DNA of 64,000 nt. Origin: an uncultured bacterium (GTDB taxonomy: Bacteria > Cyanobacteriota > Vampirovibrionia > Gastranaerophilales > Gastranaerophilaceae). A program made the translations under genes and the position numbers. Within the stretch, counting starts at the first letter, position 1; every line of letters begins with the position of its first letter. The notes under the pieces are model-generated. The model made no database searches and was not told the DNA's origin. It saw nothing but the letters and a program-made list of their open reading frames with translations. The stretch spans positions 29,515-93,514 of the forward strand of contig CASDOW010000012.1 in assembly GCA_949282195.1 (NCBI GenBank), read 5' to 3'. Positions 25,773 to 32,877 of this stretch are shown here, in pieces.

Positions 25773-26657
25773 ATGAAAATATTAGATTTAGTAAAAAAAT
25801 CCTTTTATACGGTGGTAGAAAATCCGACAATAACATTGTTTTTTGTTTTGTTTTTAATAATAAGCAATTTTTTAGCTCCTTATATAATGATTGTTCAATC
25901 TAAAATTACGGCTTTAGTTATTGCTTTGTGTATATTCTTCTTAACAACCGTCTTTTTGTCAGGCTGGTTTCAAATGCTTAAAGAAACAGCAAAAGAAGAA
26001 GATATTTCAAAATTAAAAGATAAAAATTATTTAGCGATATTTTTGGAAGGAATTTCTAAAAATGGCGTAGCTGTTACAATTGGCGTTGTTTTATATTTAT
26101 TATTGCTTTCCGTTGTTTTATTTTTAACAAGCGAGATTGCTTTTAGATTGTTCGGCAGTCTTGATTTCATTTTTAAAGATATGATGATAAACGCCGCAGG
26201 CACTATAGACAATGCTATTAATTATATACAAAATCTTTCAGATGATCAAAAATTCACAATATATGGTTGGCAATTCAGCTTTGTTGTTGCGAGCATGATT
26301 TATAATTTCTTCTTCTTATTCTTGGCTCCTTCTGTAGTTAAAGATGATAATAAAAACCAATTTATTAAGCCTTTTGTTGCGTTTGTTTCATCAGTTTGCT
26401 TTGCGTTTAAAAATTTCTTTGGAACATTGGGTGTGTTTTTTATAATATATTCGCTATATTTCTTTCTTGGGGTTGCAAAAGCGATAATCGGCCCTAATGT
26501 GATTTTATCTATATTGATTTTATTTATTTACATTTATTTTATCTCAGGTGCGCTTGTGTTAATATTTAACTATTATGAACAAAAAACTGATAGTGTTAAC
26601 AGGTGCGACTGCATCGGGGAAGACAAGCCTGTCAATAGCGTTGGCGAAGCAAATTAA
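25773..26657 (+). CDS. Multi-pass membrane protein (hypothetical)
   Basis: A 294-residue membrane protein with about six helices (near 18-58, 100-120, 165-190, 210-235 and 240-270). No motif is recognised; it has the look of membrane proteins that line transport or envelope functions, no more. The ribosome site is AGAGG. The last ~28 residues (KTDSVNRC... to the end) are read from DNA that also codes the start and P-loop of miaA in another frame, an 83-base overlap, so this tail is probably unconstrained. It is cotranscribed with miaA. Confidence 0.65.
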   Translation: MKILDLVKKSFYTVVENPTITLFFVLFLIISNFLAPYIMIVQSKITALVIALCIFFLTTVFLSGWFQMLKETAKEEDISKLKDKNYLAIFLEGISKNGVAVTIGVVLYLLLLSVVLFLTSEIAFRLFGSLDFIFKDMMINAAGTIDNAINYIQNLSDDQKFTIYGWQFSFVVASMIYNFFFLFLAPSVVKDDNKNQFIKPFVAFVSSVCFAFKNFFGTLGVFFIIYSLYFFLGVAKAIIGPNVILSILILFIYIYFISGALVLIFNYYEQKTDSVNRCDCIGEDKPVNSVGEAN

Positions 26658-27444
26658 TGCTATAATCATTTGTGCTGATTCAAGAATTGTTTATAAAGAT
26701 TTTGATATTGTGAGCGCAAAGCCAACTATCAAGGAGCGTTCTAATGTTCCTCATTTTTTAATTGATATAATAGACCCTAATCAGGATTTTTCAGCAGGCG
26801 ATTTTGTATCTGAAGCTAAAAAAATTATAGATAATACTAATCAAAATATAATTATTACAGGGGGCACTTGGTTTTATATCAAGAGCCTTCTTGATGAAAA
26901 AATGCTTCCAGATTGCCCTATTGATAAAGTTTTAAGAGAAGAATTATCAACTTATGATAATAAAGAGTTATGGGAAAAATTAAACAAAATTGACCCTAAA
27001 AGAGCTTCTTTAATTCATCATAATAATAAAGATAAAATTATCCGCTCAATTGAAATGTGTAAGGCGCTAAATATGCCAATAAGCGAATATGTAAGAGAAG
27101 ATAATAATGCTTACAGCGCAAAATGGTATATGCCCGATATAACAAGAGAAAAATTGTACGATAGAATTAATCAAAGAGTAGATGAAATGATGAATTTAGG
27201 CTTATATGATGAATGGGCAAAAATTTCAAAAAAATATCCTAACTCAAAAGTTGCTAAAAATACAATCGGATATAAAGAATTTTTTGAACTAGAAGAAGGC
27301 ATATATCAAAGCAGAAACGAAGCAATAGAAAAAATAAAGCAACACACAAGAAATTTTGCAAAAAGACAGTTAACCTATTTTAGAAGTAACCAAAATATTA
27401 AACCTGTTCAATCTATTGAAGAAATTTTAGAGGATATAGAATGA
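26575..27444 (+). CDS. miaA: tRNA dimethylallyltransferase MiaA
   Basis: MiaA adds a dimethylallyl group to A37 of tRNAs reading UNN codons. The 289 residues show TGATASGKTS (P-loop), ADSRIVYKDFDIVSAKP, HFLIDIIDPNQDFSAGDF, TGGTWFYIKSLL, and the C-terminal TRNFAKRQLTYFR. The start at 26575 is chosen by alignment of the N-terminus; the gene overlaps the upstream membrane-protein gene by 83 bases. The downstream gene starts in an ATGA overlap. Confidence 0.95.
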   Translation: MNKKLIVLTGATASGKTSLSIALAKQINAIIICADSRIVYKDFDIVSAKPTIKERSNVPHFLIDIIDPNQDFSAGDFVSEAKKIIDNTNQNIIITGGTWFYIKSLLDEKMLPDCPIDKVLREELSTYDNKELWEKLNKIDPKRASLIHHNNKDKIIRSIEMCKALNMPISEYVREDNNAYSAKWYMPDITREKLYDRINQRVDEMMNLGLYDEWAKISKKYPNSKVAKNTIGYKEFFELEEGIYQSRNEAIEKIKQHTRNFAKRQLTYFRSNQNIKPVQSIEEILEDIE

Positions 27445-27995
27445 TAAGAAAAATTTTAATAATATTTATTATATTTTTATTTTCTTTTGCTTTAGCTGAT
27501 GAACCAATTAAAGCCAAAGTCAAATATAATGAAAAAAGCGCTCGAATTGAAGCATTTAAAGATGTTGAAAAGAAAATTGATAAAGATTTTTATAAGGATT
27601 ATTTGAAAGACAAAAATAAAAAAGAAAATCTTGAAGCAATTTCAAAAAAGACTTATGAACTTGATAACAGGGTTTTATGTCCTTTTTATGTTAAGAGTAT
27701 ATTACTTGCCTATGGTGTAACATATTTTGAAAAATTCGATACAACTTTTTATTATAACCCCATGGGTAATTTAATTAAATTTGAAATCACAAAAGACACT
27801 AAATCATATCCTAAGAAAACTTATGGCTACAGTCAATATGGAAATTTAATCAGTGTTAGTTTTGAAGTAGATGAAAAAGAGCAATATGTATATAATAAAA
27901 ATGGTAAATTAATTGCCCATTGGCAAGATGACAAAATGCAAAATAAAGACGATAAAACCCCAAAACTATTGCAATTAAAAAGAGGAGGAAATTAA
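27441..27995 (+). CDS. Secreted protein with YD-like repeats (hypothetical)
   Basis: A 184-residue exported protein. The first ~19 residues are a signal peptide ending in FALA-DE. The C-terminal half has three Y-x-x-x-G-x-L/I strands: YNPMGNLIKFEIT, YSQYGNLISVSFE and YNKNGKLIAHW, similar to YD/MORN-type repeats. The mid part is a charged helix. No catalytic motif is visible. It starts in an ATGA overlap with miaA. Its end overlaps ldcA by 4 bases on the opposite strand. Confidence 0.65.
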   Translation: MIRKILIIFIIFLFSFALADEPIKAKVKYNEKSARIEAFKDVEKKIDKDFYKDYLKDKNKKENLEAISKKTYELDNRVLCPFYVKSILLAYGVTYFEKFDTTFYYNPMGNLIKFEITKDTKSYPKKTYGYSQYGNLISVSFEVDEKEQYVYNKNGKLIAHWQDDKMQNKDDKTPKLLQLKRGGN

Positions 27996-28801
27996 ATTTC
28001 CAATTCAATTCCGTAAGGAATTGTTATGTTTGTGTTTTTGTGGGTGATATCTTTTGTATAATAAGCTCCGCATTGAAATAGTTCACTATATTCTTTTAAT
28101 ACAGGCATAATTTCATCATCTTCCAAATAAAAATCTCCAAAAATCACCCCTTTTATTTTTGATTTTAAATTTTCATTTCGATAAATCTCATAAAGCATTT
28201 TGTCTATTTTATATAAAGGTTCGTTTAAATCTTCTAAAAATAAAATTATATTCTCTTGGGGCAAATAGCTCTCGCCTGATAACACAGAAACCACGCTTGA
28301 TAAATTTCCACCCCATAAAATTCCTTTCATTTGTTTTTTTATTATGGGTTTTAAATCTATTTTAAAAATATTATTTTGAACTATATTAATATTTTCATCT
28401 AAATTATCAATAAATCCATTCATAAGCATTAAAGAATGAAAACATTTTATATTTGTTTTTTTATTTAACGCTGCTAACAATATTGAAGCGTCAGAACTTC
28501 CTAAGTAATATTTTGAACAATTTTTAATTAAATCATAGTTTATTTTATCTACAATCCTGATTGCGCCATATCCGCCTCTAATTGATAAAACTAAATCAAC
28601 CTCATCATCCAAAAAAGCATTTTCAAAATATCTAACCCTGTTTTCATCGTAATCAGCTAAATATCTAAATTGAGCATTTTCGTTATAATATTTTTTAACT
28701 TTAAAATATTTTTCTAAAGTCAAAATATTACTATTGATTAAATCAATGTTTCTAATATTCCCGCTTGGCGCAACAAGAGCTATGGTTTTAATTTTTTTCA
28801 T
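27992..28801 (-). CDS. LD-carboxypeptidase (peptidase S66)
   Basis: A 269-residue enzyme of the LdcA/MccF family, which removes the terminal D-Ala from the tetrapeptide of recycled peptidoglycan. The nucleophile is Ser103 in LGSSDAS. The family GGYGAIR loop is at 76-82, GGNLSSV and FLEDLNEPLYKIDKMLYEI provide the Glu site, and His254 in DITHKNTNITIPYG completes the catalytic triad. MccF-like amide hydrolases are the alternative. No ribosome site: TAAACT (28813-28808 on the minus strand) fits +1 on the start codon. Confidence 0.85.
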   Translation of the reverse strand: MKKIKTIALVAPSGNIRNIDLINSNILTLEKYFKVKKYYNENAQFRYLADYDENRVRYFENAFLDDEVDLVLSIRGGYGAIRIVDKINYDLIKNCSKYYLGSSDASILLAALNKKTNIKCFHSLMLMNGFIDNLDENINIVQNNIFKIDLKPIIKKQMKGILWGGNLSSVVSVLSGESYLPQENIILFLEDLNEPLYKIDKMLYEIYRNENLKSKIKGVIFGDFYLEDDEIMPVLKEYSELFQCGAYYTKDITHKNTNITIPYGIELEI

Positions 28802-28887
28802 AGAATTAGTTTAGCTTAAAAAAACAAGAAATGAAATTGGCAAAATATTTTTTTACAGGTATTAAATAGATACTAACTTTTGCTATC

Positions 28888-28949
28888 AAGAAAGGGATAA
28901 TATGAGAATAGGCGCAATTAATCAAGTAAGCTATAAGAATAGAATAGCT
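28888..28949 (+). repeat. Diverged direct repeat, copy 1 (ribosome site and start of small gene)
   Basis: This segment, from the AAGAAAGGG ribosome site through the first ~16 codons, recurs in diverged form at 29549-29611. The two N-termini read MRIGAINQVSYKNRIA and MKIGAINQASYSRIV. Confidence 0.8.
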
Positions 28950-29252
28950 AAAACTTCTTTTAAAAAAACAAACAATGTAACACCTGCAATTAATAACCAA
29001 AATCTTAAAACACCTACTCTAAGCCAAACACAGGCTTTTTGGGGTATAGAGTTTAAAGGCGAAAAAGAAGTTTTGGATTTAACAAGACAAGATGAACATG
29101 GTAATACTATAGTGCACGACATATATCCTGAAAGCATTAAAGCTTTTTCTAAAGCATTAGGCGATAAGGCGCCTGAAACATTTGCGCGTGCTTTAATAAT
29201 ACGAAATCAAAACGGTAATACAGCGTTGCACTTAGGAAGTTTCAAAAAATAA
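28902..29252 (+). CDS. Small protein with F-K-G-E motif and ankyrin-like repeats
   Basis: A 116-residue protein. The N-terminus (MRIGAINQ...) is basic and Asn/Thr-rich, followed by FWGIEFKGEKEVLDL. The rest contains two ankyrin-like hairpins, DEHGNTIVHDIYPESIKAF and NQNGNTALHLGS. The motif IEFKGEKE resembles NFAFRGEK at 603-785. The frame stays open for 23 more codons after the TAA at 29250-29252, which may mark a truncated longer ankyrin protein. It has an AAAGGG ribosome site. The host range of such proteins is unknown to me. Confidence 0.55.
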   Translation: MRIGAINQVSYKNRIAKTSFKKTNNVTPAINNQNLKTPTLSQTQAFWGIEFKGEKEVLDLTRQDEHGNTIVHDIYPESIKAFSKALGDKAPETFARALIIRNQNGNTALHLGSFKK

Positions 29253-29527
29253 AGTTTCTCTGAAGTGTTTGAAAATAAGGCGTGTAAAACAAAGAAGGAA
29301 TACTTTGATACTTTATAATAGACGTTGATAAAATTTTGTTAATTACGAACAATAAAATAAGATTGAATATCTTTCTGTCAACAAAAGGTTTTAGCTCAAG
29401 GAAATTTCTTGCTTTGGTCGAGGCAGATTAAACGCGCCAAAGCTTTAAAAAAGCTTGCAAGGATTTTCGGCTTTATAAATTAAGATATGAATATAATTAA
29501 AGCTTTTGGAAAAAATTTTTAGACGAG

Positions 29528-29533
29528 TATACT
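29528..29533 (+). promoter_or_regulatory. -10 box of the truncated second gene copy
   Basis: TATACT at 29528-29533, about 30 bases before the ATG at 29566. A similar GATACT occurs at the corresponding place upstream of 28902, suggesting that the promoter was duplicated with the gene start. Confidence 0.4.
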
Positions 29534-29565
29534 AAATAAAACGATTAATCAAAGAAAGGAATAGT

Positions 29566-29670
29566 ATGAAAATAGGCGCCATTAATCAGGCAAGCTACAG
29601 TAGAATAGTTGATAATATAATATTTTTAATTAATAATCAACAAATTTCGCAAACAGAAATAATTTTGTAA
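29566..29670 (+). pseudogene. Truncated copy of the small F-K-G-E gene
   Basis: A 34-codon frame starting MKIGAINQASYSRIV, preceded by an AAAGGA ribosome site. The first ~15 codons and the ribosome site match the gene at 28902, after which the sequence is unrelated and soon stops. It is best read as a remnant of a duplication, although a short peptide could still be made. Confidence 0.55.
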
Positions 29671-29758
29671 AGTTTTGTAAAGAAATAAATAAAAACTGAA
29701 ATCTCATCTTCAATATATACTTTATATATATGTAAGCAGTTACTAAAGGATATTAAAG

Positions 29759-29839
29759 ATGAGATTACAAATTACTGAAGATTTCGATAAAAAATTAGCA
29801 GAACTTTATTTGGAATTCAATGGAATTAATCGCAGTTAA
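29759..29839 (+). CDS. Possible 26-residue small ORF
   Basis: The ATG at 29759 follows an AAAGGA ribosome site at 8 bases. The predicted peptide is MRLQITEDFDKKLAELYLEF followed by NGINRS. The start codon sits inside an 11-bp inverted repeat: AATCTCATCTT at 29700-29710 pairs with AAGATGAGATT at 29756-29766. So the start could be hidden in a hairpin. It may be a leader peptide, a gene fragment or chance. Confidence 0.25.
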   Translation: MRLQITEDFDKKLAELYLEFNGINRS

Positions 29840-29940
29840 CCACAAAGCAATGATTAACTTCAGAATAGCAAGATAATAAAAAGAGTTTAAGAATATAGAA
29901 AATAAATTCTATATATTTGATAGAGGAAGATAAATTTGAT

Positions 29941-29967
29941 AATCCGCACCTTTTACGGGTGCGGATT
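29941..29967 (-). terminator. Hairpin downstream of the TSCPD gene
   Basis: A perfect 10-bp stem (29941-29950 with 29958-29967) located just past the minus-strand stop at 29975. The T-run on the minus side is weak (ATTATCAAATTT), so efficiency is uncertain. Confidence 0.6.
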
Positions 29968-29974
29968 TAGTATG

Positions 29975-30253
29975 TTAAACGTTTGCTTTTTGTTCTGCTT
30001 TGATTTTTAAATATTCTTCAAGGCAAATTGCTAATTGATCAGGACAGCTTGTAGATTTTGAACCGCACATAATTCCTTTTAGTTTAGCTCTTACATCATT
30101 TATATTCATTCCAATAATTAAATTTTTAATACCTTTTAAATTGCCGTTACAGCCGCCGATAAATTCAACATCTTTTATGATATCATTTTCAATTTCTACA
30201 TTCATTTGCCTGCAACAAGTGCCGCTTGTCATGTAATTAATTATTTCAGACAT
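29975..30253 (-). CDS. TSCPD-domain protein (TIGR03905-type)
   Basis: A small protein of the TSCPD family, named for the motif STSCPDQLA near residues 68-76. Other family features are the SGTCCRQM start segment and GGCNGNLKGIKNLI. The conserved cysteines suggest metal binding; the domain is related to a part of ribonucleotide reductases, but the function of stand-alone members is unknown. I place the start at the ATG at 30253 (second Met), since a GAGG ribosome site lies six bases before it; an ATG at 30265 is in frame but contains that site. It is divergent from pgeF. Confidence 0.8.
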   Translation of the reverse strand: MSEIINYMTSGTCCRQMNVEIENDIIKDVEFIGGCNGNLKGIKNLIIGMNINDVRAKLKGIMCGSKSTSCPDQLAICLEEYLKIKAEQKANV

Positions 30254-30280
30254 ATAAAACCTCATTTCTTCTATAATTTA

Positions 30281-30298
30281 ATTTTACCATGGTATAAT
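30281..30298. promoter_or_regulatory. Back-to-back overlapping extended -10 promoters (TSCPD gene / pgeF)
   Basis: On the plus strand TGgTATAAT covers 30290-30298. On the minus strand TGgTAAAAT covers 30289-30281. The two share the CCATGG centre. The plus-strand +1 would lie at 30305, next to the pgeF ATG. The minus-strand +1 would lie near 30274, giving a short leader with GAGG. Confidence 0.6.
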
Positions 30299-30305
30299 TT
30301 TTTAG

Positions 30306-30992
30306 ATGTTTGAAATTAAAAAAATTCAAAATAAAAATGTATATTATTCAACTTTGCTTGATGTTGAGCATTTTTTCACATCAAGAGATTTATTAGTTAA
30401 AGATAATATTGATTTAATTTGTGATTATTTAAAAATCGAGCCAAAAAATCTTATTAAACCAAGCCAAACTCATAGCGCAAATATTGAAATTGTAGAGGAA
30501 AATAAAAAAGAATACGAAAATTGCGACGCTTTAATTTTAGATAAAAAAGATTATGCAATTTATCTTAATTTTGCAGATTGTACACCTGTAATTTTATATG
30601 ATTTAAAAAATAATATAGCTGCAATTTCTCATGCGGGCTGGCGAGGAACTGCGCAAAAAATTGCCCCAAAGACAGTCTTAAAAATGAAAGAAATATATAA
30701 CACAAACCCTGATGATGTTATAGCACTAATTGGTCCTTGTATTTCTTTTGAATATTTTGAAACGTCAAGAGAAGTAATAGAACAATTATCTTCAACAATT
30801 GAAAATAAAGAAGGATTATTTAAGGATAATTTTGCCGATTTAAAGGGTATCAACAGGCGCCAGCTTGAAGAAGTCGGAGTTAAGAATATAGATATTTGCC
30901 CTTATTGCACAATAAAAGACAATGATAAATTTTTTTCTTATAGAAAAGAAAACAAAACCCAAAACAGGCACTCGGCTCTAATTAAACTATAA
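30306..30992 (+). CDS. pgeF: Peptidoglycan editing factor PgeF (YfiH, DUF152)
   Basis: PgeF hydrolyses mis-incorporated muropeptide precursors (L-Ser instead of L-Ala) and has been described as a polyphenol-oxidase-type laccase. The 228 residues show SQTHSANI (first His), FADCTPVILYD with the Cys, SHAGWRGTAQKI with the second His, ALIGPCISFEYFE and the C-terminal DICPYCT plus FFSYRKEN. No ribosome site: an extended TGgTATAAT at 30290-30298 fits a leaderless mRNA. It overlaps the convergent TPR/NHL gene by 6 bases. Confidence 0.9.
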   Translation: MFEIKKIQNKNVYYSTLLDVEHFFTSRDLLVKDNIDLICDYLKIEPKNLIKPSQTHSANIEIVEENKKEYENCDALILDKKDYAIYLNFADCTPVILYDLKNNIAAISHAGWRGTAQKIAPKTVLKMKEIYNTNPDDVIALIGPCISFEYFETSREVIEQLSSTIENKEGLFKDNFADLKGINRRQLEEVGVKNIDICPYCTIKDNDKFFSYRKENKTQNRHSALIKL

Positions 30993-31844
30993 ATCAAATT
31001 TGATTAATTTATTGGTTTCTTGTTCTGTCACAAATAATTTATTGTTTTGATTATCATAATTTAAGCAATAGGGTTTCTGAACTTTTGAAAATATGCTTGC
31101 ATTACCTTCAGAGGTGATTTTAACAATTGTATTTGCGCTGTAATTTGCAACATAAATATTGTCATTTTTATCTATGGCAAGTCCGATTGGTCCTCTAATT
31201 AAAACAGAGTTTGAAAATACGGACTTTTGACCATATATTGAAATTTTATGAATAGTGTTATCCAAAAAGCTTGCTATGAATATATTTCCTCTGCTATCAA
31301 GGGCAATTCCTGACGGCGCTTCAAAATCGCCTAATTCTACCCCAAGAGCAAGCCCTTGAGCGTCATAGGTTGTTTTATTTTGCTTGATTTTATTTTCAAG
31401 TTCTAATTCTTTTTGTCTTTTTTCAATCTTATCAATTAAAAGTTTGGCTGATTCATATTGAGGGGCACTATTTGTAATTTTTATCAAATAGCTGTGTGCG
31501 CTTGAAAGATAGCCTCTTTTGTATTGAATTTTGCCTATGTTGTATAATGCTTCAGGGTCATTAGGTTTTAATTTTATAATTTCCAACAATGATTTATATG
31601 CTTCATCGTTTTTATTAATTGACATTAAAATTTGCGCTAAATTATAATGCGCTTCATAAAAATCTTGTTTTAATTCTATTGCTTGCTTAAACAATTCAAT
31701 TGAGCGATTGATATCATCTTGTTTGTATAAATCAATTGCTTCATTATAAAGCATGGCAGCTTCTTCTTCATTATCAGCAAAAGAAGGATTAAAACTAATA
31801 ATACTTAATAAAATAAAAAATGAAATTAGAATATTCTTTTTCAT
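30987..31844 (-). CDS. Secreted TPR and NHL-repeat protein
   Basis: A 285-residue exported protein. The signal peptide is residues ~1-23 (ISFNPSFA then DNEE). Three TPR units occupy ~28-130: YNEAIDLYKQDDINRSIELF, YEAHYNLAQILMSINKNDEA and PEALYNIGKIQYKRGYLSSA. The last ~110 residues hold NHL-type blades (SGIALDSRGNIFIAS, IGLAIDKNDNIYVANY) that would form part of a small propeller. It is probably a periplasmic scaffold or lectin-like protein. An extended TGtTATAAT (31859-31851, minus) puts +1 on the ATG with no ribosome site. Confidence 0.85.
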   Translation of the reverse strand: MKKNILISFFILLSIISFNPSFADNEEEAAMLYNEAIDLYKQDDINRSIELFKQAIELKQDFYEAHYNLAQILMSINKNDEAYKSLLEIIKLKPNDPEALYNIGKIQYKRGYLSSAHSYLIKITNSAPQYESAKLLIDKIEKRQKELELENKIKQNKTTYDAQGLALGVELGDFEAPSGIALDSRGNIFIASFLDNTIHKISIYGQKSVFSNSVLIRGPIGLAIDKNDNIYVANYSANTIVKITSEGNASIFSKVQKPYCLNYDNQNNKLFVTEQETNKLIKFDL

Positions 31845-31850
31845 GCTATC

Positions 31851-31859
31851 ATTATAACA
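31851..31859 (-). promoter_or_regulatory. Extended -10 promoter of the TPR/NHL gene, leaderless type
   Basis: Minus strand TG (31859-31858), one base, TATAAT (31856-31851). The +1 predicted seven bases on is position 31844, the A of the ATG. Confidence 0.7.
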
Positions 31860-31902
31860 AAAGTTAATAAAACTACAACAAAAATTTTAAAGGAAAAATA
31901 AA

Positions 31903-32877
31903 TTGTTAATTTTAGGTTTAGAATCAAGCTGTGATGAAACAGCGTGCGCTATTGTAAAAGACGGGCGGGAAGTATTAGCCAATGTTGTGTCCAGTCAAAT
32001 TAAGACCCATGAAAAATTTGGCGGAGTTGTTCCTGAAGTTGCCGCAAGAGAACATTTAAATTCAATAAATTTAGTTATTAAAGAAGCCTATAAACAAGCT
32101 AAAATTACTCCTGATGAATTGGATTGCTTTTCTTCAACGGTTGGTCCTGGGTTGGTTGGATGTTTGCTTGTCGGTTTAAATGCAGCTAAAACTCTTTCAA
32201 TTGTCCACAATAAGCCGTTTCTTGGAGTAAATCACCTAAATGCGCATGTTTGTGCTAATTTCATAGATTCAAACCTAAAACCTCCTTTTATTTGTTTATT
32301 GGTTTCAGGCGGACACACTCAAATTATCCGCGTTAAAAATTACTCCGAACAAGAAATTTTAGCTCAAACAATAGATGATGCTGTTGGTGAAGTTTATGAT
32401 AAAGTCGCAAGACTATGTTCAATTCCTTATCCCGGGGGGATTTTGCTTGATAAAATGGCGCAAGAGGGAAATAAAAAAGCCTTCAATTTTCCAAAAGCTA
32501 AAGTCGGAGTTGATGAATTTTCTTTTTCAGGCTTAAAAACGGCAGTTTTAAGAGAAATTAAAAAATTTAAGCCCGATGAACTTCCCAAAAAAGATATTGC
32601 AGCAAGTTTTCAGTATATTGTTGCAGATACTTTAATTGAAAAAACTAAATATTTTGCTGATGAACTAAATTGCAAGACAATAGTTATGGCGGGCGGAGTT
32701 GCTGCTAACTCCGAGCTTAGAAAAAGACTTGAAGAGTTAAAAGCTCAAGGTTACATAACCCATGCTCCGGCTTTAAAATATTGCACTGATAATGCTGCAA
32801 TGGTGGCATCTTGTGCTTATTTCAACCCGATTAAATCAGACAATCCTTTAATGTTGGAGGTTTTTTCAAGAGAATAA
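31903..32877 (+). CDS. tsaD: tRNA threonylcarbamoyladenosine synthase subunit TsaD
   Basis: TsaD transfers the threonylcarbamoyl group to A37 of ANN-decoding tRNAs, with TsaB/TsaE/TsaC. The 324 residues show LGLESSCDETACAIV at the start, VVPEVAAREHLNSI, NHLNAHV (metal-binding His pair), LVSGGHTQI and VAGGVAANSELRKRL. The start is TTG at 31903, preceded by AAAGGA. Its stop abuts the stop of the convergent DUF815 gene with no bases between them. Confidence 0.97.
   Translation: MLILGLESSCDETACAIVKDGREVLANVVSSQIKTHEKFGGVVPEVAAREHLNSINLVIKEAYKQAKITPDELDCFSSTVGPGLVGCLLVGLNAAKTLSIVHNKPFLGVNHLNAHVCANFIDSNLKPPFICLLVSGGHTQIIRVKNYSEQEILAQTIDDAVGEVYDKVARLCSIPYPGGILLDKMAQEGNKKAFNFPKAKVGVDEFSFSGLKTAVLREIKKFKPDELPKKDIAASFQYIVADTLIEKTKYFADELNCKTIVMAGGVAANSELRKRLEELKAQGYITHAPALKYCTDNAAMVASCAYFNPIKSDNPLMLEVFSRE

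Larger units (their letters stand above)
29253..29974 (+). other. 722-bp gene-poor region with decayed copies
   Basis: No full gene is present. The first ~70 bases continue the frame of the preceding gene after its stop. Around 29488-29521 a short frame reads IIKAFGKNF, similar to ESIKAFSKALG in that gene. At 29549-29670 lies a second, truncated copy of its start. A 26-codon open frame lies at 29759-29839. An AT-rich hairpin (29893-29900 with 29907-29914) and a G+C hairpin (29941-29967) close the region. No RNA family that I know is seen. Confidence 0.5.

Noticed and set aside
28902..29321. Stop-codon read-through extending the F-K-G-E protein by 23 codons
   Set aside because: The TAA is in an ordinary context with no recoding hairpin; a truncated ancestral gene explains the open frame more simply.
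29341..29480. A structured RNA in the gene-poor gap
   Set aside because: Small self-complementary pieces are present (e.g. AAAGCTTT), but no conserved core of a known riboswitch or small RNA could be traced.
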